This document shows, piece by piece, positions 36,270 to 43,637 of a DNA stretch of 64,000 nucleotides. The notes below the pieces were generated by a model. That model was given only the letters and a program-made list of their open reading frames with translations. It searched no databases and had not been told where the DNA came from. The translations under genes and the position numbers were made by a program. Each line of letters starts with the position of its first letter. Positions within the stretch are counted from its first letter, which is position 1. The stretch is from NORP240 sp942492445 (GTDB lineage Bacteria; Pseudomonadota; Gammaproteobacteria; Pseudomonadales; Pseudohongiellaceae): contig CALOEW010000066.1 of assembly GCA_942492445.1 (NCBI GenBank), forward strand, positions 52,133 to 116,132, read 5' to 3'.

Positions 36270-37163
36270 ATGTCCCCTGCAAAGCGGGTTTACTCCAGCA
36301 CCGGAGCATTTCGCCTGGCCGTGGTCGGCGATCTTCATACGCACTGGGATCCTGTCGACCTGCGGCAGTTCGCCGGCACCGATTACGATCTGTTGTTTTT
36401 TACCGGAGACCTGGGTGGTGGAACCCGGGACAGCACCCTGCGGGTAGCCCGCGGTATCGGGCAGCTGGACAAGCCTGCACTGGTCATGCCCGGAAACAAC
36501 GATACCTGGGATATCAATGAACTGGCCGCCGAACTGGCCCACCAGAACGGATTGAGCCGTCTGCTGTCAATCGCCGGTGCACGGGAGCAGGATTTTTCAG
36601 CAGTTGAACTTTGTGGCTATTCACTACATCACCTTGATGCCGGGGGATTCCCGGTGGCAATGATCGCCGCCCGGCCTCACAGTATGGGTGGGCCGGACCT
36701 GTCTTTTCCGGACTATATGACCAGCACCTATGCCGTGGAGTCGTTGGACCACTCGACGGAGCGGCTGGTGCGGCTTGTCGACGAGGCGGAAAGTGACAAT
36801 CTGATTTTTCTTTCACATAACGGTCCACTGGGCCTCGGCAGCCGGCCACACGACATGTGGGGCTGTGATTTCAAAGCGGATGGTGGTGACTGGGGTGATC
36901 CCGACCTCACTGCCGCAATCATGCATGCACGTAATATCGGGCGTCGGGTGCTGGCGGTGATAGGCGGGCACATGCACCTGCGCACCAAACAGGGCGACGA
37001 AAGGCCCTGGTTGTGCGAGCGGGACGGCACTTTTTACATCAATGCTGCCAGAGTGCCGAGGATCTATTCGGGTAGCGACGATGTCTACCGTCATCACGTG
37101 GCAGTCACTGTTTCCGACGCGGGCGTTAAGGCTGAAGAAGTCCATCTTCCTGAATACGGTTAG
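36270..37163 (+). CDS. Calcineurin-like metallophosphoesterase (TIGR04168-like)
   Basis: The 297-residue phosphoesterase has the two-metal motifs GDLH (20-23), GDLGG (46-50), GNND (75-78), a downstream LSHNGP and GGHMH. The layout resembles the cyanobacterial/plant TIGR04168 group more than SbcD or CpdA. Substrate unknown. It is cytoplasmic, with no signal peptide. The stop TAG is inside a dispersed repeat. Confidence 0.8.
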   Translation: MSPAKRVYSSTGAFRLAVVGDLHTHWDPVDLRQFAGTDYDLLFFTGDLGGGTRDSTLRVARGIGQLDKPALVMPGNNDTWDINELAAELAHQNGLSRLLSIAGAREQDFSAVELCGYSLHHLDAGGFPVAMIAARPHSMGGPDLSFPDYMTSTYAVESLDHSTERLVRLVDEAESDNLIFLSHNGPLGLGSRPHDMWGCDFKADGGDWGDPDLTAAIMHARNIGRRVLAVIGGHMHLRTKQGDERPWLCERDGTFYINAARVPRIYSGSDDVYRHHVAVTVSDAGVKAEEVHLPEYG

Positions 37164-37205
37164 GGAATCTCTGATCAAGCCCCCCAACGCTCTGCGGGCA
37201 ATCCG
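37160..37205 (+). repeat. Stop-codon repeat, copy 3
   Basis: TTAGGGAATCTCTGATCAAG, then CAACGCTCTGCGGGC, matches the start of the family consensus. The TAG at 37161-37163 is the stop of the metallophosphoesterase gene. Confidence 0.7.
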
Positions 37206-37246
37206 GTAGTCGATATCCGGGCGGGGAATTCACACGGGGCAGGTAG

Positions 37247-37747
37247 TTACAGTTGCCGCAGAATTTCTTCTCGGCGACGCTGAGAGACGCCATACCATTC
37301 GGCAATGGAGTCCAGGATGGAGCCTTCCTGTTGAGCCAGGGTATTGTCCGCCAGGGCGACGGCAGCGGCCAGGGTGTAGGCGATTTCGCGGTCCTGACGA
37401 TCAGCACTCAGGATTGCGCCAAGCATCTGAAGTCTGCCTTCAACCCCGCAGCGGGACACCTCCGCCTCGCTGGCCTGGAGTATACCAACGAGGGCGTTCT
37501 CGGCGAGGAAGCCGTGAGTGAGCATTGATATCGCGCCTGTTATCGCTTCTTTTTCCCTGCTTTCAATATGCCCGTCAGCAATCATTACCAGGTACAGAGT
37601 CTCCACAAACGGGGCGACCCGGTTAATGGAAGCCTGCATCCGGTCCATCATGCCGTCGGCATCGCTCTCGGCCCGGACGGCCTCAAGCCTGCCGTTGGCA
37701 ATCAGGGCGTCCCGCAGTCGGCGGATGGTTTCGGTATCGATATTCAT
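37247..37747 (-). CDS. TerB-like tellurite-resistance fold protein
   Basis: The start is ATG 37747 behind GGAGA. The 166-residue helical protein shows the TerB/DjlA pattern: YLVMIADGHIESREKEAITG, then a later LADNTLAQQEGSILDSIAEWYG, where acidic residues can bind a metal. Isolated TerB proteins have no defined function. It points away from the GST gene. Confidence 0.75.
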   Translation of the reverse strand: MNIDTETIRRLRDALIANGRLEAVRAESDADGMMDRMQASINRVAPFVETLYLVMIADGHIESREKEAITGAISMLTHGFLAENALVGILQASEAEVSRCGVEGRLQMLGAILSADRQDREIAYTLAAAVALADNTLAQQEGSILDSIAEWYGVSQRRREEILRQL

Positions 37748-37770
37748 TGGCCGGGTCTCCATGCGCCACC

Positions 37771-37807
37771 AGGGAGCGTTGTGGGACTTAATCAGAAGTT
37801 CCTTAAC
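37771..37807 (-). repeat. Stop-codon repeat, inverted copy
   Basis: On the minus strand it reads TTAAGGAACTTCTGATTAAG, then TCCCACAACGCTCC. Unlike the other copies it lies upstream of a gene (terB-like) and supplies no stop. Confidence 0.7.
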
Positions 37808-37877
37808 TGTTCGCAGCGACCCCCAAGGTTATGTTATTAATCAGGTAAATGACACTGTTACTGAGAGTGAATGCCCG

Positions 37878-38507
37878 ATGTCCATTGACCTTTACACCTG
37901 GAGCACCCCTAACGGCCGCAAGGTATCCATCATGCTGGAGGAAACCGGACTGCCCTACAAGGCGATCCCGGTAGATATCTCCTCAGGAGCGCAACATGAT
38001 GAAGAATTCGTCAGGATTGCCCCCAATCACAAGATTCCCGCCATCGTCGATCACCAGGAGGGCATTTCTCTGATGGAGTCCGGCGCGATTCTCCTGTACC
38101 TGGCCGGCAAGACGGGCCGATTGATGAGCAAGATTGGTACCCGTTACTGGGAGGAAATGCAGTGGCTGATGTACCAGATGGGCCAGGTGGGGCCGATGCT
38201 GGGGCAGGCTCATCATTTCGTCAAATTCAATCCCGGCCGGTCCGCCTATGCTGAAGAGCGGTATCGCAGCGAGACCAAGAAGGTCTACGGGATTCTGGAC
38301 CAGCGTCTGGGCAGCCGGGATTTCCTGGTGGAGGATTATTCGATTGTGGATATCGCCACCTGGCCATGGATTTCCCGTTATGAGTATCAGCAGATGGACC
38401 TTCACGATTACCCCAACCTGCTGCGCTGGTACCTGCAGATTGCCGCACGTCCCGCAGTCAGGCGTGGATATGCCGTACCCGAGGAGCTGCCGATTCCGAT
38501 TCCCTGA
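37878..38507 (+). CDS. Glutathione S-transferase (YghU/Ure2-like)
   Basis: The 209-residue protein opens MSIDLYTWSTPNGRKVSIMLEE, a thioredoxin-fold start with the TPNG loop of nu-class and Ure2-like GSTs. NHKIPAIVD gives the cis-proline and SLMESGAILLYLA binds the glutathione gamma-glutamyl group. The C-terminal helical domain contains DFLVEDYSIVDIATWPW. It could act as a disulfide-bond reductase or detoxifying transferase. Confidence 0.9.
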   Translation: MSIDLYTWSTPNGRKVSIMLEETGLPYKAIPVDISSGAQHDEEFVRIAPNHKIPAIVDHQEGISLMESGAILLYLAGKTGRLMSKIGTRYWEEMQWLMYQMGQVGPMLGQAHHFVKFNPGRSAYAEERYRSETKKVYGILDQRLGSRDFLVEDYSIVDIATWPWISRYEYQQMDLHDYPNLLRWYLQIAARPAVRRGYAVPEELPIPIP

Positions 38508-38605
38508 CCGCGCCCCGGAGCCCGGAACAGGCCCGCCGGAGGCAACAATTGACCGTGCCGCGGCAGGCCTGGCCCCGCCTTTGCGACCGGTATAGGCAAA
38601 GTTGC

Positions 38606-38633
38606 TTTACAAGACCCTGACGAAGACTATAAT
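38606..38633 (+). promoter_or_regulatory. Sigma-70 promoter of tRNA-Pro
   Basis: TTTACA (-35, 38606-38611) and TATAAT (-10, 38628-38633) are separated by 16 bp. A GC-rich discriminator (GCGCC) follows, as in stringently controlled stable-RNA promoters, and the tRNA begins 10 bp later. Confidence 0.75.
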
Positions 38634-38643
38634 TTGCGCCCTA

Positions 38644-38720
38644 CGGGGTGTAGCTCAGTCTGGTAGAGCACTGTCTTCGGGAGGCAGGGGCCGGAGGTTC
38701 AAATCCTCTCACCCCGACCA
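38644..38720 (+). tRNA. tRNA-Pro (anticodon CGG)
   Basis: The 77 nt cloverleaf has acceptor CGGGGTG/CACCCCG, a D-arm GCTC/GAGC, an anticodon stem CTGTC/GGCAG with loop TTCGGGA (anticodon CGG, reading CCG), a T-arm GGAGG/CCTCT with loop TTCAAAT, and an encoded CCA. Confidence 0.95.
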
Positions 38721-38930
38721 GTAGAATCAAACTTTTTAAGTCCCTCCTCCTTTCAAAATCGAGTTAATCAGAGGTTGCCCTGGGCTTATCTTCTTTGTTG
38801 CGATATCCGCAGGGAAACACTTCAGAATTTCATTGACCGGACCCGTAAACAAGACCGGCTGCCTGCTGGACAAGCCATGAGTTCGCAGATATCTTGCGCT
38901 GCAAAACCAATAACACTCACCGGAGAATTC

Positions 38931-39800
38931 ATGAAACCAGCCATATCCCGCAGCTTTCCCGTATTAATGTTCCTTCTTTTCTTTACACCGGCACAAGGGG
39001 CGTACTATGACTCGAGTACGGGGCAAATTCACTTGTCGGCAGTATTCGATGGGCAAAACACTTACTTTGACGCCATCATCACGCTGATGCCCAATGGCAC
39101 ATACACTATCGATGGCCTGGAGTCTGCATTACCGCTGCGCTGTGAAACAGAGTTCAGCGAGACGACGTTGCAGCTGATTGACGACAACATGAATGTGGAT
39201 CAGATTAATCAGGCACTGGGTTGTCACTGGTCGTACTATTCCGAGGATGCTTTTCTACTGCCGTCTACCGAAACCTACACCTGGGTAGACAGAAATTGCA
39301 CTCAGCTTGATGTCTCGCCGGTGATTGAAGATCAGAACCTGTTCCACGAATCCCTACTCTACGTTTCGAGCTGCGAACTGAACCCGGACGGCAATGGCCT
39401 CTATGATCTTACCGCCGAGCGTTTTGTCATTGACACCATTCTGATCGATGACGTAGTAGCCGCCCCGGACGTGATCCTGGCGTTCAATACGATCCAGCAG
39501 ACCATCTCACTGATTTCTGCGGTGGTAAGACCGATGTCGGACCCGCCTCCGATCTGTAGCCTGTTTTCGCAGGATCTGCTGAATACAGGGGTGGGGACAG
39601 CAACAACCCCTGCAGAACTGGCTGACGAGCTGGGCTGTCAATGGACCTACAATATCGTGACCACTGATCAGGGGGCCGGATCGGTCAGTCAGGTATTCTG
39701 GGACCATGAATGCAACTCCCTGTATGCCTTCATCAACAAGACAACTGGTTTGATCACCGGTCTTCAGTTCAACTACCGACGCACCGGATGCGGATTCTGA
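38931..39800 (+). CDS. Exported protein of unknown function
   Basis: ATG 38931 follows CGGAGAA by 6 nt and starts a signal peptide (FPVLMFLLFFTPAQGA, cleavage near 23); the upstream frame is not used. The 289-residue product has about seven cysteines spread through it, consistent with disulfides, and two similar segments (LNQALGCHWSYY and LADELGCQWTYN) that suggest an internal duplication of about 140 residues. No family is recognised. Confidence 0.6.
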   Translation: MKPAISRSFPVLMFLLFFTPAQGAYYDSSTGQIHLSAVFDGQNTYFDAIITLMPNGTYTIDGLESALPLRCETEFSETTLQLIDDNMNVDQINQALGCHWSYYSEDAFLLPSTETYTWVDRNCTQLDVSPVIEDQNLFHESLLYVSSCELNPDGNGLYDLTAERFVIDTILIDDVVAAPDVILAFNTIQQTISLISAVVRPMSDPPPICSLFSQDLLNTGVGTATTPAELADELGCQWTYNIVTTDQGAGSVSQVFWDHECNSLYAFINKTTGLITGLQFNYRRTGCGF

Positions 39801-39995
39801 ACGCAGTGGACAGATAACGGAGAACCGAAGACAGAATGTCAGCGCAGCCACTGGCCAAAGGGGATTACTCAGGGGTCAGGGAAATCTGATCCCCCGCAAT
39901 TCGGGCACATTATTGTTGTTGCCTGTCGCCGATTCGGTGACTATATACCCGCCCGGATCGGGCCGCGCCGGAACCACAACAGGGAGAACAGCCGG

Positions 39996-41387
39996 ATGAA
40001 AGACCTCACACAAGCGCCGGTAGTCAGGACCATTCTGACAATGGCCATCCCGGTAGCGGCAAGCATGATTTTCCAGACGCTGTACGTGCTTATCGACCTG
40101 TATTTCGTTGCCGCCCTGGGCGAAGCCTCGGTTGCGGGCGTCGGCACGGCGGGTACCCTGATGTTCATGATCATGGCTTTCACCCAGGTGCTCGGGGTCA
40201 GCGCCGTGGCGTTGATTTCGCAGGCCGTGGGCAGGAAGGATCGTGATACCGCCAACCTGATTTTCAACCAGAGTCTGGTGCTGTCTGTTGTCTGTTCGGT
40301 GTTGACCCTGTTGTTCGGTTACCTGTTTGGCGCCAGCTTCATGAACGGCATAGCCGCAGACGCCGGCGCCTATGCCGAGGGTCTGACATTTCTTTACTGG
40401 CTTCTGCCGGGAATGGGGCTCCAGTTTCCGATGATTGTCATGGCTTCGTCCTTGCGCGCCACCGGTATCGTTCAGCCCGCGATGGTAGTTCAGGTATTGA
40501 CCGTGTTGATCAATATTGCACTGGCGCCGGTACTGATCGCCGGTTGGGGACCCAGCCCGGCATTGGGTGTACAGGGGGCGGCCCTCGCTACCACGCTGGC
40601 CTCGATGGTCGGGCTGCTGTTGCTGACGCTTTATTTCATCAAGCTGGAAAAATACGTTGCCTTTGAACCGGCTCGCTGGCGGCCACAGCTGAAATTATGG
40701 GGCAGAATGCTGGACATCGGACTGCCGGCCGGTGGCGAGATGTTGTTGTTGTTCGTCTATTTTTCGGCCGTCTATTTTCTGATCCAGGATTTCGGCACCA
40801 CTGCACAGGCCGGATTCAGTATTGGCGGAAGGGTCATGCAGTCGATATTCATGCCCACCATGGCCATCGCATTCGCTATCGGTCCCATTGTCGGGCAGAA
40901 CTTCGGTGCGGGTCAGTTTACCAGGGTAAAAGAGACATTTTACAAGGGTGTGCTGCTCAGCAGCCTGGTCATGTTCACTGTTACCCTGGTCATGCAGTGG
41001 CGGCCTGAAGCAGTGGTCGGTATTTTTACAGACGATGCAGACGTGGTCCGCGTAGCTTCTGTATTCCTGCAGATCGTGTCACTCAATTTCCTTACCCAGG
41101 GAATCGTTTTCGCGGCGTCGGGTGTGTTCCAGGGGCTCGGCAACACCCGGCCCGCACTGTTGAGTTCATTGCTGCGTATAGGAATCTTTGTGCCGCTGGC
41201 AATCATGGTCAGTACGTGGGCCGACTACCGGATCGAACACATCTGGTACATTTCCGTCGCCTCAGTTGTCATTCAGGCCTGTTTCAGTGTCTGGCTGGTC
41301 GTTCGTGAGTTCCGTCGCAAGCTGGCCGGAGAGCCGCTGGTAACGCACCGGGAAATCCCGGTTGCCCGGGAGAAGACAGCAACCTGA
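39996..41387 (+). CDS. MATE-family multidrug/cation efflux pump
   Basis: The 463-residue protein has 12 membrane helices in two homologous halves, with the conserved opening PVVRTILTMAIPVAASMIFQTLYVLIDLYFVAALGEASVAGV. It exports cationic drugs using Na+ or H+. The second half begins LKLWGRMLDIGLPAGGEMLL. Subfamily (NorM or DinF) is not decided. A relic of the inverted-repeat element begins six bases after its stop. Confidence 0.9.
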   Translation: MKDLTQAPVVRTILTMAIPVAASMIFQTLYVLIDLYFVAALGEASVAGVGTAGTLMFMIMAFTQVLGVSAVALISQAVGRKDRDTANLIFNQSLVLSVVCSVLTLLFGYLFGASFMNGIAADAGAYAEGLTFLYWLLPGMGLQFPMIVMASSLRATGIVQPAMVVQVLTVLINIALAPVLIAGWGPSPALGVQGAALATTLASMVGLLLLTLYFIKLEKYVAFEPARWRPQLKLWGRMLDIGLPAGGEMLLLFVYFSAVYFLIQDFGTTAQAGFSIGGRVMQSIFMPTMAIAFAIGPIVGQNFGAGQFTRVKETFYKGVLLSSLVMFTVTLVMQWRPEAVVGIFTDDADVVRVASVFLQIVSLNFLTQGIVFAASGVFQGLGNTRPALLSSLLRIGIFVPLAIMVSTWADYRIEHIWYISVASVVIQACFSVWLVVREFRRKLAGEPLVTHREIPVAREKTAT

Positions 41388-41392
41388 CAGGT

Positions 41393-41619
41393 CCACCGGC
41401 CACGCCTTGGATATGTGCAGTATTCCTCTTTCAGTGGCCTCGAATGCTGCGATCAGTTTGTGAATGCGGCAAGGTCCTGAAAAAATTTCACTCCGATTCA
41501 TTTCCAGCCGCTTTACCTGATCGCTTTCATGTCTGACCGGGATCAGGGATAGCGGAAGTGCCCGGATTCAGGCCGCTGAAAGTCCTCCGGTCAGGATTTA
41601 TGGGGCAGCAACGGGTCCG
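41393..41619 (+). repeat. Relic of the right half of the inverted-repeat element
   Basis: The region lines up with 43011-43211 of the 436 bp element, for example TGCAGTATTCCTCTTTCAGTG against TGCGGAATTCCTCTTGCAGTG, and the shared GTGCCCGGATTCAG. Its terminal repeat has decayed to TTATGGGGCAGCAACG and no left end exists. It follows the MATE stop. Confidence 0.65.
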
Positions 41620-41629
41620 TTGATGCAGT

Positions 41630-42460
41630 TTACGGTTTCACCGCAACGATCTCGAGCAGGCTGACGCGTTCCTCCTCCAGGTTTCGACGCAAGTTAAAGG
41701 CCTTGGTCTGAATATCATTCCCCACCAGCAGATAGACTCCAAGCTCCGGAAGAACCGGCTCCCCATCTGGCTCCTTGATGTCTGCAAAGGCCCTGGTGGC
41801 AAGAGCGGTCCTGTCATTCCAGGTCTGTATCACGAAACCGGCAGCAACTATTGAACTTCGGAATTGCCCGGGAGTCTCCAGAAAACTCATGGTACTGTTC
41901 TGCGCCCAGGGCACTGGAAAATACAGTGGCGTACTGGTGCCGCCGCACACTTCATACAGGATTGCCCTGGAGCCTGGCCGGAGTACCCGATGGATTTCCT
42001 GCAGCCACGTGAGCTTGTCTTCGATGTTCATGTTCATCTGCAGTGACCAGGCACCATCAAAGGATTCGTTACTGAACGGAAGGTCCAGTGCGCTGCAGGC
42101 GCGGAACGAAACCCTTTCCTGCATCTTAAGCAGATGTGTCAATCGCTGTGCCGTGTCGATGTATTCCCGGCTAAGATCTATGCCGGTTACGTGGCAGCCT
42201 GCAGCGCGGGACAGTCTGCGCGAAGAGCCACCGATGCCACACCCCACGTCCAGAATGTGCAAGCCCGGTGAAAACTGGGCCAGTTCTATCAATTCCTTCG
42301 TTGCCGTGTCGCCGCGGATATGAAACTCGTCGACCGGTTGTAGATCGTCCAGGGTAACGCTGGACAGGTCTATTCCAAGCCTTTCGAGCCCACTCACTAT
42401 TTTATTGTACAGATTGTTCGGCGAATAATAGTCGTTAATCAGCCGTGTATCCTCTTCCAT
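41630..42460 (-). CDS. Class I SAM-dependent methyltransferase
   Basis: The 276-residue enzyme has motif I LDVGCGIGGSS (70-80), GIDLS for the ribose-binding acid, and the post-I/II layout of small-molecule methyltransferases. The opening YYSPNNLYNKI and the RGDTATKELIELAQ segment resemble sarcosine/dimethylglycine N-methyltransferases. No betaine genes adjoin, so the substrate is open. A possible small membrane protein is encoded 57 bp upstream on the same strand. Confidence 0.82.
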   Translation of the reverse strand: MEEDTRLINDYYSPNNLYNKIVSGLERLGIDLSSVTLDDLQPVDEFHIRGDTATKELIELAQFSPGLHILDVGCGIGGSSRRLSRAAGCHVTGIDLSREYIDTAQRLTHLLKMQERVSFRACSALDLPFSNESFDGAWSLQMNMNIEDKLTWLQEIHRVLRPGSRAILYEVCGGTSTPLYFPVPWAQNSTMSFLETPGQFRSSIVAAGFVIQTWNDRTALATRAFADIKEPDGEPVLPELGVYLLVGNDIQTKAFNLRRNLEEERVSLLEIVAVKP

Positions 42461-42517
42461 GGGTAGTGTGCTCTCTCAGTAAAAAGGTTCAAAATTCCCG
42501 GCTGGCATAATTGTTTC

Positions 42518-42673
42518 TCAGAAGCCTGCTAGCGATCTACCACCTCGTACATCAAACGGGCCTCCTGGAACTCCGCCAATGGGGCCGTCGTAACTTAAGG
42601 CGACCAGTAGGAATGCGAATCCCACTGTAACCAGCGCCAGGCCGAACAACAATATCTGTATTCTTTTCAACAC
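42518..42673 (-). CDS. Possible small membrane protein, 51 residues
   Basis: A GTG-initiated frame encodes one hydrophobic helix (about residues 7-27, rich in L, V, F and A) followed by a glycine-rich tail (GPIGGVPGGPFDVRGG). Composition is protein-like and it could be cotranscribed with the methyltransferase. No strong ribosome site is seen. Confidence 0.45.
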   Translation of the reverse strand: MLKRIQILLFGLALVTVGFAFLLVALSYDGPIGGVPGGPFDVRGGRSLAGF

Positions 42674-42766
42674 TGGTTACCCGGAATTTACACCATGATC
42701 ATTTTGAGATTTCTTCCTCGGCCGGACGCCTCATATGCCAGGATTTAACAGGCCGTAGAATTATGG

Positions 42767-42775
42767 AATCTTTTT
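42767..42775. repeat. Left 9 bp target duplication of the 436 bp element
   Basis: AATCTTTTT is repeated exactly at 43212-43220, immediately outside the inverted ends. Confidence 0.85.
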
Positions 42776-43211
42776 CATTGCTGTCCCACATTTTAAGGAA
42801 TCTCTGATTAACTACCGCAATGCTTCGGCTTTCAGACATCAACCGAGAGTTGAATGAGATAGGTGGCTTCGAGCGGCGCAGCCGGCAGGGGTATCCTGTG
42901 GCTGCGGACCGCGCCCCTCCGGGGTGCCCTCACTCAGAAAAATGCCCTGGAAAGCGGTCATTTTTCCTCCCTCGGCGCTGGTCTTTTTATTGCAGCCCCA
43001 GGAACCCCCTGCCGGCCACTCCTGGGTTGAGTGCGGAATTCCTCTTGCAGTGGCCTCGATTCCTGCGATCAGTTTCTGAATGAGGCACGGCAATATATTA
43101 TTGGTCGTGTAACAAACTCTTGTTCACGTCTGACAGGGACCACGCATACTGGAAGTGCCCGGATTCAGACCGGTGAAAGCTTTCCGGTCATGATATTGTG
43201 GGACAGCAATG
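42776..43211. mobile_element. Non-coding 436 bp element with perfect 15 bp inverted ends
   Basis: CATTGCTGTCCCACA (42776-42790) and its exact complement TGTGGGACAGCAATG (43197-43211) bound the element, with exact 9 bp duplications outside. Its order is left end, a piece resembling the stop-codon repeat (42793-42835), a structured core (42881-43016), an AT-richer stretch and the right end. There is no open frame of meaning. It is a MITE-like element that has recently inserted in an intergenic region. Confidence 0.88.
42881..43016. other. Structured core hairpin of the 436 bp element
   Basis: The arms 42881-42905 and 42992-43016 pair over about 22 of 25 positions (GCCGGCAGGGG against CCCCCTGCCGGC). 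Inside are GCGCCCC-TCC-GGGGTGC (42911-42927) and a perfect 8 bp stem GAAAAATG/CATTTTTC closing the loop CCCTGGAAAGCGGT (42945-42958). Compare 29069-29213. Confidence 0.7.
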
Positions 43212-43637
43212 AATCTTTTTGTAAATTTCCGCACAAAAAGCATTGCGGTTCTCATCCAAGTGGATTGATTCTATCCCTGGCCACTCTACCACAGCTGTTG
43301 CCTCAGCAAAGTAGGTCGCTTGGATTCTCTTTTCATCCGCGGCGAAAATTTAAGAAGTTCTGACTAAGTCCCGCAACCAAAGCACACGTAATGCATGCCC
43401 GCCGTCTTAGTTGAACTGCCCTGGCAGCAGCCACTTCTGACAGCAGAGTATGGCGGTAGTTGTTCAGACGTTCCTGAATTCCATCCACTGTCATTACTTA
43501 AAGCAGGGATGTCCCCCTGGTAGACGCCTGTGCCGTGCCAACTGATGTCATTGCCTGATTGATATGGTAGAGTTTTCTACACAATAAGAAGCCCGTGGGA
43601 GCAGTACCCGGCCCGCAGCCCGCAATCAGGTGCTTTA
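43212..43637. other. Intergenic region before the FGE-hydrolase gene
   Basis: This 426 bp stretch holds the right target duplication (43212-43220) and a degenerate stop-codon repeat (TTTAAGAAGTTCTGACTAAG, 43348-43367). I see no gene. Confidence 0.5.

Noticed and set aside
42911..42978. Long-range pairing GCGCC/GGCGC and GCACC/GGTGC as a second covarying stem
   Set aside because: The same bases pair better locally in the GCRCCCC-TCC-GGGG hairpin, so the long-range pairing was not counted as evidence.
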